Source: JALSHZ01 sp964614535 (GTDB taxonomy: Bacteria; Pseudomonadota; Gammaproteobacteria; UWMA-0217). Taken from it: DNA of 64,000 bases. The notes beneath the pieces are model-generated. The model searched no databases, was not told where the DNA came from, and saw only the letters and a list, made by a program, of their open reading frames with translations. The stretch's first letter is position 1. Each line of letters begins with the position of its first letter. The position numbers and the translations under genes are program-made. The stretch covers positions 62,001-126,000 of the forward strand of contig CAZTOZ010000048.1 in NCBI GenBank assembly GCA_964614535.1, written 5' to 3'. Below, piece after piece: positions 33,853 to 40,798 of this stretch.

Positions 33853-35067
33853 ATGCGTCGCTTGCGAAATCTGCTGTGGCTGTCGTGGCGCGACTATCGC
33901 AACGAATGGCAGATGTCGGGCTGTTTCGTGCTGGCGCTGGCGGCGGTGCTTGGGCCGATGCTGGTGCTGTTCGGACTCAAGGCCGGGATCATCGGCAGCA
34001 TGCTCGATCAGCTGGTCAACAATCCGCGCAATCTGGAGATTCAGACGGTGGGCGCCGGCCGGTTCGACAAGCCGTGGATCGACGCGCTGCGGCAGCGCCC
34101 GGAGACCGGCTTCGTCATTCCCAAGACCCGCAGCCTGTCGGCCAGTCTCGATCTCAAGAGCGAGCAGGCGCCCGATATCGTCGCGGTGGAGCTGATCACC
34201 TCGGCGCCGGGCGATCCGCTGATCGGCGAGCTCTCGGACCGGCTCGAGCGACCCACCGACGTGGTGTTGTCGGCCGCCGCGGCGGAGAAGCTGCGGGTGC
34301 GGGCCGGGGACGTGGTCGATGCCAGCGTGGCCCGTCGTTATCGGGGCGAGCGGCAGCGCGAACATCTGACGCTCGATGTGGTTGGGGTGGCGCCGCCGAC
34401 GGCCACCCGGCGCGAGGCGGTGTTCGCGCCGCTGGCACTGGCCGAGGCGGTAGAGCGCTTCAAGGACGGTGTCGCCGTCGGGGCGTTCGGCTGGAAGGGG
34501 AGCGAGCGGGCCGAGGATGCCGTCCGCCTCTATTCCGGTTTCCGGCTCTATGCGCAGTCGCTCGACGATGTCACGACGCTGAGCCGGTACATGGAGGATC
34601 TCGGCCTCAAGGTGCGGACCCGCTCCGAGGACATCGAGGTGGTGCAGAGCATGGACCGAAATCTGACGATGATTTTCTGGCTGGTGGCGCTGATCGGCCT
34701 GATCGGCTTTTCGGTGTCGCTGGGTGCCAGTCTCTGGGCCAATGTCGATCGCAAGCAGCGGGATCTGAGCATGATGCGGCTGGTCGGCTTTCACACCGGG
34801 GACATCGTCTGGTACCCGGTGTTTCAATCGCTGTTGACCGCCGTGCTCGGCTGGGCGTTGGCGGTGGGTATCTACTTTGGGGTGGCGGCCGGCATCAACC
34901 GGCTCATGGGGGAGCAGCTGCGCCCGGGCGAGGAGGTCTGCAAGTTGGCGCCGGAACATTTTGCCTGGGCGCTGCTGCTGACGCTGGTGGCTTCGGTGGT
35001 CGCCGCCGCGTTGGCCGGGTTCCGTGCCGCACGCATCGAGCCGGCGGAGGGGTTGCGTGAGGTTTGA
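33853..35067 (+). CDS. ABC transporter permease, FtsX/MacB type (TagS-like)
   Basis: 404 aa. One N-terminal membrane helix (about residues 24-44, GCFVLALAAVLGPMLVLFG), a large periplasmic domain (about 50-265), and three C-terminal helices (IFWLVALIGLIGFSVSLGASL, LTAVLGWALAVGIYFGV, FAWALLLTLVASVVAAALAGF). This is the FtsX/MacB topology, in which ATP hydrolysis drives periplasmic work. The C-terminal FRAARIEPAEGLREV is typical of the family. No periplasmic adaptor or substrate-binding protein follows. End of the Sel1-vWA-ABC block; converges on yceF. Confidence 0.88.
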   Translation: MRRLRNLLWLSWRDYRNEWQMSGCFVLALAAVLGPMLVLFGLKAGIIGSMLDQLVNNPRNLEIQTVGAGRFDKPWIDALRQRPETGFVIPKTRSLSASLDLKSEQAPDIVAVELITSAPGDPLIGELSDRLERPTDVVLSAAAAEKLRVRAGDVVDASVARRYRGERQREHLTLDVVGVAPPTATRREAVFAPLALAEAVERFKDGVAVGAFGWKGSERAEDAVRLYSGFRLYAQSLDDVTTLSRYMEDLGLKVRTRSEDIEVVQSMDRNLTMIFWLVALIGLIGFSVSLGASLWANVDRKQRDLSMMRLVGFHTGDIVWYPVFQSLLTAVLGWALAVGIYFGVAAGINRLMGEQLRPGEEVCKLAPEHFAWALLLTLVASVVAAALAGFRAARIEPAEGLREV

Positions 35068-35088
35068 CCGCCGCACGCCGGTTGCGCA

Positions 35089-35667
35089 TCAGGGCAGCAC
35101 CACCCCCTCGTTGCCGAGAAACGTCGTCAACCGGATCAGTGGCAGCCCGATCAGCGCATTGGGATCGTCCCCCGCCATCCGCTCGAACAGGGTGATGCCG
35201 AGCCCCTCGGACTTGAAGCTTCCGGCGCAGTCGTAGGGCCGCTCGTTGCGCAGATAGCGTTCGATCTGCTCCCGCGAGAGTGGGCGGAAGGTGACGGCAA
35301 AGGGCACGATGTCGAGCTGCATCCGGCCGGTTTCGGTGTTGAGCAGCGCCAGCCCGGTGAGGAAGCGGATCTCCTTGCCGGCGAATCCCTGGAGTTGGCG
35401 CACGGCGTTGTCGTGATCGCCGGGTTTGCCGATGATCTCGCCATCGCAGACGGCGCACTGATCCGAGGCGATGACCAGATGGGCGGAGAAGCGGGATCGG
35501 GCCGCGTCGGCCTTGGCGGCGGTGAGCCGTCGCACCATTGCCTCGGGGGATTCGCCGGGTTGCGGTGTTTCGTCGATCTGCGGCGCGAAGGTTTCGAACG
35601 GCAGCATCAGCCGTCGCAGCAGCTCGGCACGGAACGGTGAGGTGGAGGCGAGGATCAGGGGTGGCAT
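35089..35667 (-). CDS. yceF: Maf-family nucleotide pyrophosphatase YceF
   Basis: 192 aa house-cleaning enzyme, Maf/Ham1-like, which in E. coli (YceF) hydrolyses m7GTP. The Maf start PPLILASTSPFRAELLRRL is clear, as are the IASDQCAVCDGEIIGKPG and GSFKSEGLGITLFE blocks. The position, divergent from yceD-rpmF-plsX-fabH, matches E. coli yceF. The ATG at 35667 starts the canonical N-terminus; the open frame extends 26 codons upstream without similarity. Confidence 0.92.
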   Translation of the reverse strand: MPPLILASTSPFRAELLRRLMLPFETFAPQIDETPQPGESPEAMVRRLTAAKADAARSRFSAHLVIASDQCAVCDGEIIGKPGDHDNAVRQLQGFAGKEIRFLTGLALLNTETGRMQLDIVPFAVTFRPLSREQIERYLRNERPYDCAGSFKSEGLGITLFERMAGDDPNALIGLPLIRLTTFLGNEGVVLP

Positions 35668-35685
35668 GGGAACTCCGAATTTGTT

Positions 35686-35715
35686 TTGACACCGATGCCG
35701 CTCACTCAGTAGAAT
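35686..35715 (+). promoter_or_regulatory. Promoter of yceD-rpmF
   Basis: Perfect -35 TTGACA (35686-35691), 18 nt spacer, -10 TAGAAT (35710-35715), then a GC-rich discriminator. The expected transcription start near 35722 is only a few nt before the annotated yceD ATG at 35725, so the transcript would be almost leaderless. Confidence 0.75.
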
Positions 35716-35724
35716 CGCGCGCTT

Positions 35725-36294
35725 ATGTCCGGACTGCCCATGCAATTGGTCGATCCTTTCAGGCAGGCCAGCCTCGGCGCCGAGTATGCCGGTGAGTTGT
35801 CGTTCGAGCGGATGCCGCGTCTGCGGGAGCTGCTCGCTGGCTCGGGGCAGGGGAGTGTAGTGTATCGCCTCCGTTTTTCACAACCGGACAACCGTCGCCA
35901 TACCCTCGAAGGGGAGCTGGAGACCGTGGTCGAGTTGCCATGCCAGCGCTGCTTTCGGCCGTCACGCCACCGGGTGAGCGGCCATTTCCGCTTCGACTTG
36001 GTCGAATCCGAGGTGCAGATGGCGTTGGTCGACGAAGGGCGCGAGGCGCTGCTGGTGGAGGACGGGCGCATCAGCCTGCCGCAACTGCTGGAGGACGAGG
36101 TGCTACTGGCACTGCCGGTCATCGCGATGCACGCCGACAAGACGGATTGTCACGGCTCGGACTGGCAGCGGTGGATGGACGACGAGCAGCAACGGATCGC
36201 AAGCGAGAATGACGACGCGGCGGAGCGGGAGAACCCCTTCGCGGCGCTGGCCGGTCTCAAAGACACATCGGACACCGAAGCGGGTGACGGGTGA
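35725..36294 (+). CDS. yceD: 23S rRNA accumulation protein YceD (DUF177)
   Basis: 189 aa small acidic protein required for normal 23S rRNA levels in E. coli. It has the family's CxxC (ELPCQRCFRP), the EDEVLLALPVIAMH block, and the ending ENPFAALAGLK. Position before rpmF is universal. The start is ambiguous: ATG at 35725 leaves almost no leader after the promoter, while ATG at 35740 (MQLVDPFRQ) leaves about 17 nt and no clear ribosome-binding site. Fifty-five nt separate its stop from rpmF. Confidence 0.9.
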   Translation: MSGLPMQLVDPFRQASLGAEYAGELSFERMPRLRELLAGSGQGSVVYRLRFSQPDNRRHTLEGELETVVELPCQRCFRPSRHRVSGHFRFDLVESEVQMALVDEGREALLVEDGRISLPQLLEDEVLLALPVIAMHADKTDCHGSDWQRWMDDEQQRIASENDDAAERENPFAALAGLKDTSDTEAGDG

Positions 36295-36349
36295 GCAGGG
36301 GGCGGGCCGCCATCGAATGACGAATGAATTGGTAAACTGGAGCTGAACC

Positions 36350-36547
36350 ATGGCTGTACAAAAGAGTAAGAAGTCACGTTCGCGTCGCGGTATGCGTCGC
36401 GCGCATGACAGTTTGAGCGGACCCACCCTCTCCATCGACCCGGTCACCGGTGAGACCCACCGCCGCCACCACGTGACGCCGGATGGCTTCTATCGTGGCC
36501 GTCAGGTCATCGTCACGGCCGAGGAGGTCGACGACGAGGAGGAGTAG
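36350..36547 (+). CDS. rpmF: 50S ribosomal protein L32
   Basis: 65 aa ribosomal protein. MAVQKSKKSRSRRGMRRAHD is diagnostic, followed by GETHRRHHVTPDGFYRGRQV. The acidic tail VDDEEE is slightly long. It follows yceD and precedes plsX, linking ribosome synthesis with membrane lipid synthesis. Like some L32 paralogues it lacks the CxxC zinc motif. Confidence 0.96.
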   Translation: MAVQKSKKSRSRRGMRRAHDSLSGPTLSIDPVTGETHRRHHVTPDGFYRGRQVIVTAEEVDDEEE

Positions 36548-36567
36548 TCCTCGTCAGACAACGCAAA

Positions 36568-36602
36568 GACGACAGGCGCCCGGTGCGCCTGTCGTCGTTT
36601 TG
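36568..36602 (+). terminator. Strong hairpin with T-run between rpmF and plsX
   Basis: Twelve-bp perfect stem GACGACAGGCGC / GCGCCTGTCGTC (36568-36579 and 36585-36596), loop CCGGT, followed by GTTTTG. It lies 20 nt after the rpmF stop. It looks like an intrinsic terminator or attenuator that would lower plsX expression relative to rpmF; the T-run is short, so readthrough is likely. Confidence 0.75.
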
Positions 36603-36624
36603 AACCCATCGACGGGCAGGCCGC

Positions 36625-37638
36625 ATGTCAGGACAACACTATCGGATTTCGCTGGATGCCATGAGCGGGGATCTGGGCCCCGAGGCGGTGGTGCCGGCGG
36701 CGCTGGATGCGCTGGGTCGCTATGACGACATCGAACTGGTGCTGGTGGGGGACGAGTCCCGGATCCGTGAGCGTATCGGCGGCAGTCCGCCCGGGCGCCT
36801 TTCCATCGTCCATACCACCGAGGTGGTGACGATGGACGACGCGCCGGCCCAGGCTCTGCGGACGAAGAAGGACTCGTCGATGCGGGTGGCGATCGATCTG
36901 GTGAAGTCGGGCGAGGTGGACGCCGCGGTCAGTGCCGGCAATACCGGCGCATTGATGGCCACCGCCAAGTTCGTGCTCAAGACCCTGCCGGGCATTCACC
37001 GGCCGGCCATCTGCACCGCGGTGCCGTCCGGGCGGGGAGGGCACACCCACATCCTCGATCTGGGGGCCAATATCGACTCGTCGCCGGAGCAGCTCTACCA
37101 GTTTGCGGTGATGGGGTCGGTCATGGTGCAGGCGGTCGATGCCAACCCCGAGCCGAAGGTGGGCTTGCTCAACGTCGGCGCCGAGGCGATCAAGGGCAGT
37201 GCCGAGGTGAAGGCCGCCGGCGAGATGCTGGCGGACAGCCCGCTGAACTACACCGGCTTCGTCGAGGGTGACGACATCTACGCCGGCACGGTCGATGTGG
37301 TGGTCTGTGACGGCTTCGTCGGCAACGTCGCGCTCAAGACCAGCGAGGGGCTGGCGAAGATGATCTCCAACAATCTGCGCGACGAATTCCTGCGCAGCCC
37401 GTTGACCCGGCTGGCCGGGTTGATCGCCATGCCGGTGCTCAGGTCCTTCCGTCGCAAGATCGATCCGCGCCGCTACAATGGTGCCAGCCTGCTGGGTCTC
37501 AATGGTGTCGTCATCAAGAGTCACGGCGGTGCCGACCGGCTGGCTTTCGCCAATGCCATCAAGATCGCCCGTGTCGAGGCATACCAGAAGGTGCCGGAGA
37601 AGATCGGCACGCAGATCCAGAGCCTGTTGGCCGACTGA
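36625..37638 (+). CDS. plsX: Phosphate acyltransferase PlsX
   Basis: 337 aa enzyme converting acyl-ACP to acyl-phosphate, the first step of the PlsX/PlsY phospholipid route. The family block AVSAGNTGALMATAKFVLKTLPGIHRPA is present, as are LDLGANIDSSPEQLYQFAVMG and the C-terminal GLNGVVIKSHGGAD. The N-terminal motif reads LDAMSGDLGPE, with Ser where most PlsX have Gly (DAMGGD). It lies downstream of a hairpin after rpmF and 180 nt upstream of fabH. Confidence 0.95.
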   Translation: MSGQHYRISLDAMSGDLGPEAVVPAALDALGRYDDIELVLVGDESRIRERIGGSPPGRLSIVHTTEVVTMDDAPAQALRTKKDSSMRVAIDLVKSGEVDAAVSAGNTGALMATAKFVLKTLPGIHRPAICTAVPSGRGGHTHILDLGANIDSSPEQLYQFAVMGSVMVQAVDANPEPKVGLLNVGAEAIKGSAEVKAAGEMLADSPLNYTGFVEGDDIYAGTVDVVVCDGFVGNVALKTSEGLAKMISNNLRDEFLRSPLTRLAGLIAMPVLRSFRRKIDPRRYNGASLLGLNGVVIKSHGGADRLAFANAIKIARVEAYQKVPEKIGTQIQSLLAD

Positions 37639-37818
37639 CGGTGTAACATGGCGCTGGAGAGCGCGCCCCCGGGGCCACCTCGGCGGTATCACGAGGTGGC
37701 GCCGAAGAGGCCGGAAAACGCAGAGCCGTTCTTCCGGCGCCGTGATGGAAAAGGGGCCGGCCGCGGCCGTTTCCAACCGGTAAGATAGCCCAACCCCATT
37801 TCTCCGCTGGAGCAGCAG

Positions 37819-38784
37819 ATGTATTCACGCATAACCGGTACGGGCAGCTATTTGCCTGAAAAGATTCTCACCAATCACGATCTGGAAAAGATCGTCGACA
37901 CCTCCGACGAGTGGATCGTGGAACGCACCGGTATCCGTGAACGTCATGTGGCGGCACCGACCGAGACCACCTGCGACCTGGCGGAGCAGGCGGCGAAACG
38001 GGCGCTGGAAGCGGCTGGTCGCAGCGCTGACGAGGTCGATCTGATCATCGTCGCCACCACCACCCCCGACAAGGTGTTCCCCAGTACCGCCTGTCTGTTG
38101 CAGGCCCGGCTCGGCAATCGGGGTTGCACCGCCTTCGATCTGCAGGCGGTCTGTACCGGCTTCGTCTACGCCGTCGGCGTGGCCGACAAGTTCATCAAAT
38201 CCGGCACCCATCGCTGCGCGCTGGTGATCGGCGCCGAGACCATCACCCGCCTGCTGGACTGGAGTGACCGCAGCACCTGTGTATTGTTCGGCGATGGCGC
38301 TGGCGCCGTGGTGCTGGAGGCCGGCGACGAGCCGGGCATTCTCTCCACCCATCTCCATGCCGACGGGCAGTACGAGGAGCTGCTCCACGTGCCGGCGGGC
38401 ATCTCCTCCGGTTTTGCCGAGATCCAGGCCGAATCCGCCTTCATCCAGATGAAGGGCAACGAAGTCTTCCGCGTCGCCGTCAACACCCTCGGACGCATCG
38501 TCGAGGAGACCCTGGCGGCCAACGGCATGGCGCGTGAGGAGATCGACTGGCTGGTGCCGCACCAGGCCAACGTCCGCATCATCCAGGCGACGGCGAAAAA
38601 GCTGAGAATGGGGATGGAGCGCGTCGTCGTGACCGTGGCCGAGCATGGCAACACCTCGGCGGCATCGGTGCCGCTGGCGCTCGACACCGCCGTGCGCCGT
38701 GGCGACATCAAGCCGGGCGAGACGGTGATGATGGAGGCCTTCGGCGGCGGTTTCACCTGGGGCTCCGTGCTGGCGGTCATGTAG
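37819..38784 (+). CDS. fabH: 3-oxoacyl-ACP synthase III (FabH)
   Basis: 321 aa thiolase-fold enzyme condensing acetyl-CoA with malonyl-ACP to start fatty acid synthesis. The catalytic triad is C112 in QAVCTGFVYA, His in LVPHQANVRII and Asn in AEHGNTSAAS. SDEWIVERTGIRERH is the typical N-terminal block. It starts 180 nt after plsX, with a possible -10 TAAGAT at 37781-37786, so it may have its own promoter. The usual fabD-fabG-acpP genes do not follow; a CYTH gene begins 2 nt after its stop. Confidence 0.95.
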   Translation: MYSRITGTGSYLPEKILTNHDLEKIVDTSDEWIVERTGIRERHVAAPTETTCDLAEQAAKRALEAAGRSADEVDLIIVATTTPDKVFPSTACLLQARLGNRGCTAFDLQAVCTGFVYAVGVADKFIKSGTHRCALVIGAETITRLLDWSDRSTCVLFGDGAGAVVLEAGDEPGILSTHLHADGQYEELLHVPAGISSGFAEIQAESAFIQMKGNEVFRVAVNTLGRIVEETLAANGMAREEIDWLVPHQANVRIIQATAKKLRMGMERVVVTVAEHGNTSAASVPLALDTAVRRGDIKPGETVMMEAFGGGFTWGSVLAVM

Positions 38785-38786
38785 CG

Positions 38787-39260
38787 GTGGCCACCGAGAT
38801 CGAACGCAAGTTCCTCGTCGTCAGCGACGACTGGCGCCATGCCGTCGAGCGCAGCGAACGCTTCTGTCAGGGCTATGTCGTGACCGGTGAGCGGCACCGG
38901 GCCTCGGTGCGGGTACGGATCTCGGCCGATCACGCCTGGCTCAACCTGAAGTCGGCGACGCGCGGCATCGAGCGGCTGGAGTTCGATTATCCGATACCGC
39001 TCGAAGATGCGAAGCAAATCCTTGACAGCCTCTGTCACTCCCCCATCATCGAGAAGACCCGGCACTATGTCCGCCATGAAGATCACATTTGGGAAGTGGA
39101 CGTGTTCGAAGGCGAGAACAGAGGGCTGGTCGTTGCCGAGGTCGAACTGGAGCGAGCGGACGAAAGCCTCGTGTTGCCGACATGGGTTGGGAACGAGGTC
39201 ACAGATGACCTGAGGTACTACAACGCCTGTCTCGTAAAGCACCCCTTTAGCACGTGGTGA
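38787..39260 (+). CDS. CYTH-domain protein (triphosphate tunnel metalloenzyme)
   Basis: 157 aa. The ExExK signature is at the start (E4, E6, K8 in ATEIERKFLV); basic and acidic strand residues typical of the tunnel follow (RVRISADHAWLNLKSA, RLEFDYPIPL, WEVDVFEG, VAEVELE). Bacterial homologues are short inorganic triphosphatases; adenylate cyclase activity is less likely. It begins with GTG 2 nt after fabH, implying co-transcription. Confidence 0.88.
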   Translation: MATEIERKFLVVSDDWRHAVERSERFCQGYVVTGERHRASVRVRISADHAWLNLKSATRGIERLEFDYPIPLEDAKQILDSLCHSPIIEKTRHYVRHEDHIWEVDVFEGENRGLVVAEVELERADESLVLPTWVGNEVTDDLRYYNACLVKHPFSTW

Positions 39261-39424
39261 CGACACGGTGGGTTGAGCCGATTGGGGTTTCTGCCTACTC
39301 TTTTCATCACGCAGACAGGACGACTGAAGGGGACTCTGGCAATCGGGTCTTCGTTCCAAGGGCTCACGGTTGGGACGCAAGACGATTATTGGAGGTTCCC
39401 GAAACCTCAAAACAGGGAGATACG

Positions 39425-40057
39425 ATGGTTAACATTTTTGTAGCGGATGGCCAGCCATTCGAGGAAAAGGACATCCTCGCCGAGTTCGCAGCCGAAGGCA
39501 TTCAGATTCGCAGACACTGCACCACCAGTGAGGAGTTGATCGACGCCGTCAAGCAGGAGCAGCCGGAGGTGGTGCTGCTGTCGCTCACGCTCGGCGGTCT
39601 GGGTGCATTCGAGGCAATCGACCAGATTCGCCTGAACTTCCCGCGTGTCGGCATCGTCATCATGCTGGTGCATTCCGACGGGCCGTTCCCCAAGCGCCTG
39701 CTCGATACCGGCGCCAGCGGTTTCGTTTCGCGCAATACCGATCCGGCCGATATCGTCACGGCCATCGTCAAGGTGAAGGACGGTGAGAAGTACATCAGCC
39801 CCGAGATCGCCCAGAAGATCGCCATTTCGCTGTTGCCCGGCGGCGACGAGTCCCCGCTGGACCGTCTCTCCGAGCGGGAGATGCAGGTGATGCTGCAACT
39901 CAGCCAGGGCGACTCGCCGTTGCAGATCTCCAGCCGTCTGGCGCTCAGCCCGAAGACGGTCAGCACCTACAAGCACCGCGTCCGCGACAAGCTGCGGGTG
40001 GACGACACCCAGGAGATCTTCGCGCTGGCCGGTTCCCACGGCCTGGTCGCTCGCTGA
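39425..40057 (+). CDS. UvrY/GacA-like LuxR-family regulator with degenerate receiver
   Basis: 210 aa. An N-terminal receiver-like domain (about residues 1-120) and a C-terminal LuxR/NarL helix-turn-helix (about 145-205, LSEREMQVMLQLSQGDSPLQISSRLALSPKTVSTYKHRVRDKL) are arranged like UvrY/GacA. It sits close to uvrC and pgsA as uvrY/gacA do. The phosphoacceptor Asp is missing: VVLLSLTLGGLG aligns with VVLMDMSMPGIG, putting Ser at residue 53. The acidic pair is D8-G9 instead of D-D, and the SK motif is SR. It is therefore unlikely to be phosphorylated in the usual way. The ATG at 39425 follows GGGAGA. Confidence 0.87.
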   Translation: MVNIFVADGQPFEEKDILAEFAAEGIQIRRHCTTSEELIDAVKQEQPEVVLLSLTLGGLGAFEAIDQIRLNFPRVGIVIMLVHSDGPFPKRLLDTGASGFVSRNTDPADIVTAIVKVKDGEKYISPEIAQKIAISLLPGGDESPLDRLSEREMQVMLQLSQGDSPLQISSRLALSPKTVSTYKHRVRDKLRVDDTQEIFALAGSHGLVAR

Positions 40058-40080
40058 AGACAGCTGAGACGATGAAGAGG

Positions 40081-40117
40081 AAACGGCGGGATGTCGGCAG
40101 GCATCCCGCCGTTTTCG
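40081..40117 (+). terminator. Terminator after the UvrY/GacA-like gene
   Basis: AAACGGCGGGATG / CATCCCGCCGTTT perfect stem, eight-nt loop, T-rich exit (GTTTTCG). It separates the regulator transcript from the uracil-DNA glycosylase-uvrC genes, unlike in E. coli, where uvrY and uvrC are co-transcribed. Confidence 0.88.
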
Positions 40118-40177
40118 TTTGCGCGGCGTGCCCGTCGCCGCGGGCAGGTGCCGCGAGGGTTGCGTTACAATCGCCGG

Positions 40178-40798
40178 ATGGAGTTCGACCCCGGATGCCG
40201 ACGCTGTCCCCGCCTGCGCCACCATCTCGCCCGGCTGCGGGCGCAGTATCCCGACTACCACAATGGGCCGGTGCCCTCGTTCGGTGATGCCGACGCACCG
40301 CTGCTGATCGTCGGTCTGGCGCCGGGGCTCCACGGCGCCAACGCCAGTGGCCGGGTGTTCACCGGCGATCGTTCGGGTGATCTGCTGTTTGCGACGCTGT
40401 ACCGCTTCGGGTTTTGCGACCGGCCGGTGTCGCGCGCCATCGACGACGGCATGCGTCTCAGCCGCTGCCGCATCACCAATGCGGTGCGCTGCGTACCGCC
40501 CGGCAATCGGCCCAATGCCACCGAGCTGCGGCGCTGCGGTGAGTATCTGCGCACCGAGCTGGTGACTGGGATGCCACGGGTGATCGTCGCGTTGGGTCGG
40601 GTCGCGCACGACAGCGTGCTGCGGGCGCTGCGTCTGCCGCTGGCGGCCCACCGTTTCGCTCACCTCGCCGAACACCGCCTCGAGCACGGTGGCATATTGC
40701 TCGACAGCTACCACTGCAGTCGCTACAACGTGCAGACCGGGCGGTTGACGCCGGTGATGTTCGAGCAGGTGTTCCACCGCGCGAGGGCGTTGCTGTGA
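40178..40798 (+). CDS. Uracil-DNA glycosylase, family 5 (UdgB-like)
   Basis: 206 aa base-excision repair enzyme. Likely 4Fe-4S ligands are C7, C10, C105 and C120. Motif A is GLAPGLHGANASGRVFTGDRSG (44-66 region) and motif B is SYHCSRYNVQTGRLT, where the usual HPS reads HCS (H179, C180, S181). It lacks the Asp/Asn of family 4 motif A, pointing to family 5. A -10-like TACAAT (40166-40171) lies 6 nt before the ATG, suggesting a leaderless transcript. Its TGA overlaps the uvrC GTG (GTGA). Confidence 0.82.
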   Translation: MEFDPGCRRCPRLRHHLARLRAQYPDYHNGPVPSFGDADAPLLIVGLAPGLHGANASGRVFTGDRSGDLLFATLYRFGFCDRPVSRAIDDGMRLSRCRITNAVRCVPPGNRPNATELRRCGEYLRTELVTGMPRVIVALGRVAHDSVLRALRLPLAAHRFAHLAEHRLEHGGILLDSYHCSRYNVQTGRLTPVMFEQVFHRARALL

